Below, one piece after another: positions 53,371-64,000 of a stretch of DNA of 64,000 nt. The DNA lies in assembly GCA_964016885.1 (NCBI GenBank), contig OZ024741.1, positions 27,779,956-27,843,955 on the forward strand, in the 5' to 3' direction. How positions within the stretch are numbered: the stretch's first letter is position 1; each line of letters opens with the position of its first letter. The position numbers and the translations under genes were made by a program. The DNA is from Eledone cirrhosa. Its lineage: Eukaryota; Mollusca; Cephalopoda; Octopoda; Eledonidae. The notes below the pieces were generated by a model, which searched no databases, was not told the DNA's origin, and worked only from the letters and a program-made list of their open reading frames with translations.

Positions 53371-54085
53371 TATATCTGTTGTTGGCAGAAGATTTAAGAC
53401 TCTATAAGAAAACTTATTGCTTTCACAATCAACCATTGATTGAGATCACAGGAAACTTGTTATAGACCACAAGAAAGTGAAAGGTACCAATCATCATATC
53501 AGACCAAGGAAACAATGCTTCCATTGTTGATACTATTTCCTGGTCAAAACCCCAGGAAAAAGCATCACCACTTTTCCAGTGAGAGATGAGTTGTGCTGGA
53601 TTTAGGACAAAAGAGGCCCTGTGCTAGTTACGTTATGAGGCCCCTTACTTGGGCCTGAAGGAGGTAAACAAACTTTTTGGCAGGAAGAAGACCCCCCCTG
53701 GCCAACAGGACCTTGTGCTTAGGCACACCTAAACAGAGTGGTAAATCTGGCACTGCAGATGGGAAGATTTGAACTCAGAAGACACACAGCCAGAATATAT
53801 ACTAAGGCTTTTAATTCAATGTTCAAATGACTATGCCTTCTCTATTCTGTCTTCTAGTCTGTCTAGCGCATGGGCCCCAATTGCTCATCATGGTGAGAGA
53901 TGGGGAGAGCAGGAATGACAGAGGCAGTGACAGTAGGAGTTTGGTTCCTTTTTGTATATGTATATGTTTCGTAGACACGCACTAACACTGGGTCAGCAGA
54001 GAGATGCAACAATTGGTGATATCTGAAAGATCACTTAAAATTCACCACCTATTTCCTCACAGTTAGAAAATAAAATAATATATGG
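53370..54085. repeat. Intergenic DNA with a family R fragment
   Basis: 53815-53965 shares CCTTCTCTATTCTGTC and GTGAGAGATGGGGAGAG with 31950-32160. Otherwise nothing recognised. Confidence 0.4.
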
Positions 54086-54300
54086 AGTGCAGGTATGGCT
54101 GTGGTTAAGAAGTTCACTTTGTAACCATATGGTTTCAGGAATAGTCCATCGTGGGCAAGTGCTATAACCTCAGATTAACCAATGTCTTGGATGAAATTTG
54201 TTAGAGAGTGTAGAAATACGTCATTTATGTATGTATATGTGTGTGTGTGTATGTCAGTGTTTATGTTTAAATTTGTGACTGTGTCTATTATGTTCCATAA
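54085..54300 (+). mobile_element. SINE-C, tRNA-like head
   Basis: GGTATGGCTGTGGTTAAGAA, CCATATGGTTTCAGG, then GGGCAAGTGCTATAACCTCA and a TATG/TG tail. It fits the common octopus SINE with a tRNA-like head. Confidence 0.65.
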
Positions 54301-55020
54301 TTAATGCAACTCTCTCTCCTTCCAGCTGTCTCATGAATGTTCTACTTGATCAAGGAAGGAGACAGGAAAGAGTATAACTGCACAGACAACTAAAACCCCT
54401 AACAAAATCATAGTACATATTCCCAAGATATACTCGATTACAAGTGACAGCTACAGTAGGAGCTAAACAACATGTAATTCCATTAATCAGACATCTGGTG
54501 ATTGCAATGTCAGAAATAATGTTGTGTATCTCATTAATTTTAGTTGATTTGACTATTCAACAATTAATTACACAACTCTTGTCTTTACTGAAACTTTACA
54601 CTGGATAACAACAATAATAATTACAGGCAGTCTTGCTTTAATTGCAGAGGGTTTTTGTAGTAATTGCTATTGTGTTGGACTGTCTAAAAAACGATATAAA
54701 TTTTAGATAATAGTTGTCTATGTGAGTAGATAAAGAACACTGTTGTTATTGTTTAGAACTGATTGAGCAGAGCCATGATCAAAAGTCTACACCATTCTCA
54801 TCAATGACCATCCCATCAAGAATATAATAACATTCTCACCACAACCATCCCATCATAAACATTCTGACCACTACTACACCCATCATAAACATTCTGGCCA
54901 CTACTACACCCATCATAAGCATTCTGGCCACTACTACACCATCATAAACATTCTGGCCACTACTACACCATCATAAACATTCTGGCCACTACTACACCCA
55001 TCATAAGCATTCTGGCCACT

Positions 55021-58000
55021 ACTACACCCATCATAAACATTCTCACCACAACTATCCCATCATAAACATTCTGACCACTACTACACCAATCATAAACATT
55101 CTGACCACTACTACACCCATCATAAACCTTCTGACCACTACTACACCCATCATAAACATCCTGACCACTACTACACCCATCATAAACATTCTGGCCACTA
55201 CTACACCCATCATAAACATTCTGACCACTACTACACCCATCATAAACATTCTGGCCACTACTACACCCATCATAAACATTCTGGCCACTACTACACCCAT
55301 CATAAACATTCTCACCACAACTACACCCATCAAACATTCTGACCACTACTACACCCATCATAAACATTCTGGCCACTACTACACCCATCATAAACATCCT
55401 GACCACTACTACACCCATCATAAACATTCTCACCACAACTACACCCATCAAACATTCTGACCACTACTACACCAATCATAAACATTCTGGCCACTACTAC
55501 ACCCATCATAAATATTCTGGCCACTACTACACCCATCATAAACATTCTGACCACTACTACACCCATCATAAACATTCTGACCACTACTACACCCATCATA
55601 AACATTCTGGCCACTACTACACCATCATAAACATTCTGGCCACTACTACACCCATCATAAACATTCTCACCACAACCATCCCATCATAAAAATTCTGACC
55701 ACTACTACACCCATCATAAACATTCTGACCACTACTACACCCATCATAAACATTCTGACCACTACTACACCCATCATAAACATTCTGGCCACTACTATCC
55801 CATCATAAACATTCTGACCACTACTACACCCATCATAAACATTCTGACCACTACTACACCCATCATAAACATTCTGGCCACTACTATCCCATCATAAACA
55901 TTCTGACCACTACTACACCCATCATAAACATTCTGGCCACTACTACACCAATCATAAACATTCTGGTCACTACTACACCCATCATAAACATTCTGGCCAC
56001 TACTACACCCATCATAAACATTCTGACCACTACTACACCCATCATAAACATTCTGACCACTACTACACCCATCATAAACATTCTGGCCACTACTATCCCA
56101 TCATAAACATTCTGACCACTACTACACCCATCATAAACATTCTGGCCACTACTACACCAATCATAAACATTCTGGTCACTACTACACCCATCATAAACAT
56201 TCTGGCCACTACTACACCCATCATAAACATTCTGACCACTACTACACCCATCATAAACATTCTGACCACTACTACACCCATCATAAACATTCTGGCCACT
56301 ACTATCCCATCATAAACATTCTGACCACTACTACACCCATCATAAACATTCTGGCCACTACTATCCCATCATAAACATTCTGACCACTATTACACCCATC
56401 ATAAACATTCTGACCACTACTACACCCATCATAAACATTCTGGCCACTACTACACCAATCATAAACATTCTGACCACTACTACACCCATCATAAACATTC
56501 TGGCCACTACTACACCCATCATAAACATTCTGACCACTACTACACCCATCATAAACATTCTGGCCACTACTACACCCATCATAAACATTCTGACCACTAC
56601 TACACCCATCATAAACATTCTGGCCACTACCACACCCATCATAAACATTCTGGCCACTACTACACCCATCATAAACATTCTGACCACTACTACACCCATC
56701 ATAAACATTCTGACCACTACTACACCCATCATAAACATTCTGGCCACTACTACACCAATCATAAACATTCTGGCCACTACTACACCCATCATAAACATTC
56801 TGGCCACTACTGCTACTATCATAAACATTCTGGCCACTACTACACCCATCATAAACATTCTGGCCACTACTACACCCATCATAAACATTCTGACCACTAC
56901 TACACCCATCATAAACATTCTGGCCACTATTAAACCCATCGTAAACATTCTGGCCACTACTACACCAATCATAAACATTCTGACCACTACTACACCCATC
57001 ATAAACATTCTGACCACTACTACACCCATCGTAAACATTCTGGCCACTACTAGACCCATCATAAACATTCTGGCCACTACTACACCCATCATAAACATTC
57101 TGACCACTACTACACCAATCAAACATTCTGACCACTACTACACCAATCATAAACATTCTGACCACTACTACACCAATCATAAACATTCTGACCACTACTA
57201 CACCAATCATAAACATTCTGACCACTACTACACCAATCATAAACATTCCGACCACTACTACACCCGTCATAAACATTCTGACCACTACTACACCAATCAT
57301 AAACATTCTGACCACTACTACACCAATCATAAACATTCTGACCACTACTACACCAATCATAAACATTCTGGCCACTACTACACCAATCATAAACATTCTG
57401 ACCACTACTACACCAATCATAAACATTCTGGCCACTACTATCCCATCATAAACATTCTGGCCACTACTACACCCATCATAAACATTCTGACCACTACTAC
57501 ACCAATCATAAACATTCTAACCACTACTACACCAATCATAAACATTCTGGCCACTACTACACCAATCATAAACATTCTGGCCACTACTACACCAATCATA
57601 AACATTCTGACCACTACTACACTAATCATAAACATTCTGGCCACTACTACACCAATCATAAACATTCTGACCACTACTACACCAATCATAAACATTCTGA
57701 CCACTACTACACCAATCATAAACATTCTGGCCACTACTACACCCATCATAAACATTCTGACCACTACTACACCCATCATAAACATTCTGGCCACTACTAC
57801 ACCAATCATAAACATTCTGGCCACTACTACACCCATCATAAACATTCTGACCACTACTACACCCATCATAAACATTCTGGCCACTACTACACCAATCATA
57901 AACATTCTGGCCACTTCTACACCAATCATAAACATTCTGGCCACTACTACACCAATCATAAACATTCTGACCACTACTACACCAATCATAAACATTCTGA

Positions 58001-61000
58001 CCACTACTACACCAATCATAAACATTCTGGCCACTACTACACCCATCAAACATTCTGACCACTACTACACCAATCATAAACATTCTGGCCACTACTACAC
58101 CAATCATAAACATTCTGACCACTACTACACCAATCATAAACATTCTGACGACTACTACACCAATCATAAACATTCTGACCACTACTACACCCATCAAACA
58201 TTCTGACCACTACTACACCCATCATAAACATTCTGGCCACTACTACACCCATCATAAACATTCTGGCCACTACTATCCCATCATAAACATTCTGACCACT
58301 ACTACACCCATCAAACATTCTGACCACTACTACACCCATCATAAACATTCTGGCCACTACTATCCCATCATAAACATTCTGACCACTACTACACCCATCA
58401 AACATTCTGACCACTACTACACCCATCAAACATTCTGACCACTACTACACCCATCATAAACATTCTGGCCACTACTATCCCATCATAAACATTCTGGCCA
58501 CTACTACACCAATCATAAACATTCTGACCACTACTACACCAATCATAAACATTCTGGCCACTACTACACCCATCATAAACATTCTGGCCACTACTACACC
58601 CATCATAAACATTCTGGCCACTACTACACCCATCATAAACATTCTGGCCACTACTACACCAATCATAAACATTCTGGCCACTACTACACCCATCATAAAC
58701 ATTCTGGCCACTACTACACCCATCATAAGCATTCTGGCCACTACTACACCATCATAAACATTCTGGCCACTACTACACCCATCATAAACATTCTCACCAC
58801 AACTATCCCATCATAAACATTCTGACCACTACTACACCAATCATAAACATTCTGACCACTACTACACCCATCATAAACCTTCTGACCACTACTACACCCA
58901 TCATAAACATCCTGACCACTACTACACCCATCATAAACATTCTGGCCACTACTACACCCATCATAAACATTCTGACCACTACTACACCCATCATAAACAT
59001 TCTGGCCACTACTACACCAATCATAAACATTCTGGCCACTACTACACCCATCATAAACATTCTGGCCACTACTACACCCATCATAAACATTCTCACAACT
59101 ACACCCATCAAACATTCTGACCACTACTACACCCATCATAAACATTCTGGCCACTACTACACCCATCATAAACATCCAGACCACTACTACACCCATCATA
59201 AACATTCTCACCACAACCATCCCATCATAAACATTCTGGCCACTACTACACCCATCATAAATATTCTGGCCACTACTACACCCATCATAAACATTCTGAC
59301 CACTACTACACCCATCATAAACATTCTGACCACTACTACACCCATCATAAACATTCTGGCCACTACTACACCATCATAAACATTCTGGCCACTACTACAC
59401 CCATCATAAACATTCTCACCACAACCATCCCATCATAAAAATTCTGACCACTACTACACCCATCATAAACATTCTGACCACTACTACACCCATCATAAAC
59501 ATTCTGACCACTACTACACCCATCATAAACATTCTGGCCACTACTATCCCATCATAAACATTCTGACCACTACTACACCCATCATAAACATTCTGACCAC
59601 TACTACACCCATCATAAACATTCTGGCCACTACTATCCCATCATAAACATTCTGGCCACTACTACACCCATCATAAACATTCTGGCCACTACTATCCCAT
59701 CATAAACATTCTGGCCACTACTACACCCATCATAAACATTCTGACCACTACTACACCCATCATAAACATTCTGGCCACTACTACACCAATCATAAACATT
59801 CTGGCCACTACTACACCCATCATAAACATTCTGGCCACTACTACACCTATCATAAAGATTCTGACCACTACTACACCCATCATAAACATTCTGACCACTA
59901 CTACACCCATCATAAACATTCTGACCACTACTACACCCATCATAAACATTCTGGCCACTACTATCCCATCATAAACATTCTGACCACTACTACACCCATC
60001 ATAAACATTCTGACCACTACTACACCCATCATAAACATTCTGGCCACTACTATCCCATCATAAACATTCTGACCACTACTACACCCATCATAAACATTCT
60101 GACCACTACTACACCCATCATAAACATTCTGGCCACTACTATCCCATCATAAACATTCTGGCCACTACTACACCAATCATAAACATTCTGACCACTACTA
60201 CACCCATCATAAACATTCTGGCCACTACTACACCCATCATAAACATTCTGACCACTACTACACCCATCATAAACATTCTGGCCACTACTACACCCATCAT
60301 AAACATTCTGACCACTACTACACCCATCATAAACATTCTGGCCACTACCACACCCATCATAAACATTCTGGCCACTACTACACCCATCATAAACATTCTG
60401 ACCACTACTACACCCATCATAAACATTCTGACCACTACTACACCCATCATAAACATTCTGGCCACTACTACACCAATCATAAACATTCTGGCCACTACTA
60501 CACCCATCATAAACATTCTGACCACTACTACACCCATCATAAACATTCTGGCCACTACCACACCCATCATAAACATTCTGGCCACTACTACACCCATCAT
60601 AAACATTCTGGCCACTACTACACCCATCATAAACATTCTGACCACTACTACACCCATCATAAACATTCTGGCCACTACTACACCAATCATAAACATTCTG
60701 GCCACTACTACACCAATCATAAACATTCTGGCCACTACTACACCCATCATAAACATTCTGGCCACTACTGCTACTATCATAAACATTCTGGCCACTACTA
60801 CACCCATCATAAACATTCTGGCCACTACTACATCCATCATAAACATTCTGACCACTACTACACCCATCATAAACATTCTGGCCACTATTAAACCCATCGT
60901 AAACATTCTGGCCACTACTACACCAATCATAAACATTCTGACCACTACTACACCCATCATAAACATTCTGACCACTACTACACCCATCATAAACATTCTG

Positions 61001-64000
61001 GCCACTACTAGACCCATCATAAACATTCTGGCCACTACTACACCCATCATAAACATTCTGACCACTACTACACCAATCATAAACATTCTGACCACTACTA
61101 CACCAATCATAAACATTCTGACCACTACTACACCAATCATAAACATTCTGACCACTACTACACCAATCATAAACATTCTGACCACTACTACACCAATCAT
61201 AAACATTCCGACTACTACACCCGTCATAAACATTCTGACCACTACTACACCAATCATAAACATTCTGACCACTACTACACCAATCATAAACATTCTGACC
61301 ACTACTACACCAATCATAAACATTCTGGCCACTACTACACCAATCATAAACATTCTGACCACTACTACACCAATCATAAACATTCTGACCACTACTACAC
61401 CAATCAAACATTCTGGCCACTACTACACCAATCATAAAGATTCTGGCCACTACTACACCAATCCTAAACATTCTGACCACTACTACACTAATCATAAACA
61501 TTCTGGCCACTACTACACCAATCATAAACATTCTGACCACTACTACACCAATCATAAACATTCTGACCACTACTACACCAATCATAAACATTCTGGCCAC
61601 TACTACACCCATCATAAACATTCTGACCACTACTACACCAATCATAAACATTCTAACCACTACTACACCAATCATAAACATTCTGACCACTACTACACCA
61701 ATCATAAACATTCTGACCACTACTACACCAATCATAAACATTCTGGCCACTACTACACCCATCATAAACATTCTGACCACTACTACACCCATCATAAACA
61801 TTCTGGCCACTACTACACCAATCATAAACATTCTGGCCACTACTACACCAATCATAAACATTCTGGCCACTACTACACCCATCATAAACATTCTGACCAC
61901 TACTACACCCATCATAAACATTCTGGCCACTTCTACACCAATCATAAACATTCTGGCCACTACTACACCAATCATAAACATTCTGGCCACTACTACACCA
62001 ATCATAAACATTCTGACCACTACTACACCAATCATAAACATTCTGACCACTACTACACCAATCATAAACATTCTGGCCACTACTACACCCATCATAAACA
62101 TTCTGACCACTACTACACCAATCATAAACATTCTGGCCACTACTACACCAATCATAAACATTCTGACCACTACTACACCAATCATAAACATTCTGACCAC
62201 TACTACACCAATCATAAACATTCTGACCACTACTACACCCATCAAACATTCTGACCACTACTACACCAATCATAAACATTCTGACCACTACTACACCCAT
62301 CAAACATTCTGGCCACTACTACACCCATCATAAACATTCTGGCCACTACTACACCCATCATAAACATTCTGGCCACTACTATCCCATCATAAACATTCTG
62401 ACCACTACTACACCCATCAAACATTCTGACCACTACTACACCCATCATAAACATTCTGGCCACTACTATCCCATCATAAACATTCTGACCACTACTACAC
62501 CCATCAAACATTCTGACCACTACTACACCCATCATAAACATTCTGGCCACTACTATCCCATCATAAACATTCTGGCCACTACTACACCAATCATAAACAT
62601 TCTGACCACTACTACACCAATCATAAACATTCTGGCCACTACTACACCAATCATAAACATTCTGGCCACTACTACACCAATCATAAACATTCTGGCCACT
62701 ACTACACCCATCATAAACATTCTGGCCACTACTACACCCATCATAAACATTCTGGCCACTACTACACCAATCATAAACATTCTGGCCACTACTACACCCA
62801 TCATAAACATTCTGGCCACTACTACACCCATCATAAGCATTCTGGCCACTACTACACCATCATAAACATTCTGGCCACTACTACACCCATCATAAACATT
62901 CTCACCACAACTATCCCATCATAAACATTCTGACCACTACTACACCAATCATAAACATTCTGACCACTACTACACCCATCATAAACCTTCTGACCACTAC
63001 TACACCCATCATAAACATCCTGACCACTACTACACCCATCATAAACATTCTGGCCACTACTACACCCATCATAAACATTCTGACCACTACTACACTCATC
63101 ATAAACATTCTGGCCACTACTACACCCATCATAAACATTCTGGCCACTACTACACCCATCATAAACATTCTGACCACTACTACACCCATCATAAACATTC
63201 TGGCCACTACCACACCCATCATAAACATTCTGGCCACTACTACACCCATCATAAACATTCTGACCACTACTACACCCATCATAAACATTCTGACCACTAC
63301 TACACCCATCATAAACATTCTGGCCACTACTACACCAATCATAAACATTCTGGCCACTACTACACCCATCATAAACATTCTGGCCACTACTGCTACTATC
63401 ATAAACATTCTGACCACTACTACACCCATCATAAACATTCTGGCCACTACTACACCCATCATAAACATTCTGACCACTACTACACCCATCATAAACATTC
63501 TGGCCACTACCACACCCATCATAAACATTCTGGCCACTACTACACCCATCATAAACATTCTGGCCACTACTACACCCATCATAAACATTCTGACCACTAC
63601 TACACCCATCATAAACATTCTGGCCACTACTACACCAATCATAAACATTCTGGCCACTACTACACCAATCATAAACATTCTGGCCACTACTACACCCATC
63701 ATAAACATTCTGGCCACTACTGCTACTATCATAAACATTCTGGCCACTACTACACCCATCATAAACATTCTGGCCACTACTACATCCATCATAAACATTC
63801 TGACCACTACTACACCCATCATAAACATTCTGGCCACTATTAAACCCATCGTAAACATTCTGGCCACTACTACACCAATCATAAACATTCTGACCACTAC
63901 TACACCCATCATAAACATTCTGACCACTACTACACCCATCATAAACATTCTGGCCACTACTAGACCCATCATAAACATTCTGGCCACTACTACACCCATC
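55021..64000. repeat. Higher-order repeats of about 3.75 and 4.1 kb in satellite 2
   Basis: The rare variant CATAAACCTT occurs at 55121, 58872 and 62980 (offsets 3751 and 4108), each with the same neighbours (CTCACCACAACTATCCC before, CATCCTGACC after). Other rare units recur with it: TGCTACTATC (56806, 60766, 63376, 63716), CCATCGTAAAC and CACCCGTCAT. Confidence 0.88.
55884..56299. repeat. 209-bp tandem duplication in satellite 2
   Basis: 55884-56090 and 56093-56299 are the same seven-unit block, including the rare CTGGTCAC unit at offset 209. Confidence 0.9.

Larger units (their letters stand above)
54790..64000. repeat. Satellite 2: minisatellite with 30-bp units, runs off window
   Basis: About 305 units of CATCATAAACATTCTGRCCA plus CTACTACACC. 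Variants: CTGGCC or CTGACC, CCCATC or CCAATC, TATCCCATC (29 bp), and short CATCAAACATT units (26-27 bp). Because 30 is divisible by three, two minus-strand frames stay open for hundreds of codons (GVVVARMF-type and CSSGQNVYD-type); these are not genes. Confidence 0.97.

Noticed and set aside
60050..62245. 731-codon open frame on the minus strand
   Set aside because: Satellite 2 artefact: a 10-codon unit repeated, switching between two peptide readings wherever a unit is not 30 bp.
54790..64000. Possible CRISPR array (about 30-bp repeats)
   Set aside because: Repeats are directly adjacent with no unique spacers, there are no cas genes, and the context is eukaryotic.

Overview
This looks like nuclear DNA from a cephalopod mollusc, most likely an octopus. 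That is an inference from dense tRNA-derived SINEs of the cephalopod type with (ATT)n and (ATG)n tails, LINE 3' ends with the same tails, many Helitrons, long minisatellites and large introns with weak coding density. There is no prokaryotic or organellar signature.

The window holds one recognisable host gene, on the minus strand and read right to left. It encodes an endosomal-type Na+/H+ exchanger of the SLC9A6/7/9 (NHE6/7/9) group. I mapped ten coding exons from 38111 down to 382. Every exon joins the next in frame, giving 1218 nt or 406 codons; the C-terminal exons lie beyond base 1. Nine introns are complete and a tenth starts at 381. Intron 7 (16915 to 12994) has all the marks of a minor-spliceosome AT-AC intron: ATATCCTTT donor, TTCCTTAAT branch site and an AC end. 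Intron 10 starts with the U12-type donor GTATCCTTT. The other complete introns have ordinary GT-AG ends.

Layout by region. 1-3.1 kb: exon 10, MITE, SINE and LINE pieces. 3.2-11.38 kb: an 8.2-kb GT/CA-rich minisatellite filling most of intron 9 and stopping about 12 nt short of the exon 9 donor. 11.4-23.6 kb: exons 9 to 5, separated by SINEs, LINE 3' ends, a 111-bp near-perfect palindrome, a Helitron inside a MITE, an inverted SINE pair and a 54-bp minisatellite. 23.67-30.56 kb: a long Helitron on the plus strand, inside intron 4, whose Rep/helicase gene is nearly complete but broken by about four frameshifts and one stop. 30.6-38.1 kb: exons 4 to 1, with smaller Helitrons. 38.1-54.8 kb: upstream or intergenic DNA made almost wholly of repeats (SINEs, LINE tails, MITEs, Helitrons, a 40-bp minisatellite and trinucleotide arrays). 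54.8-64 kb: a second minisatellite with 30-bp units and a higher-order period near 3.75-4.1 kb, running off the window.

The long open frames inside both minisatellites come from repeat units divisible by three and are not genes. No rRNA, functional tRNA, CRISPR array or operon was found. The points most worth following are the minor-spliceosome introns, the satellite abutting a splice donor, the run of Helitron insertions with precise paralogous empty sites, and the long palindrome in intron 7's downstream neighbour.
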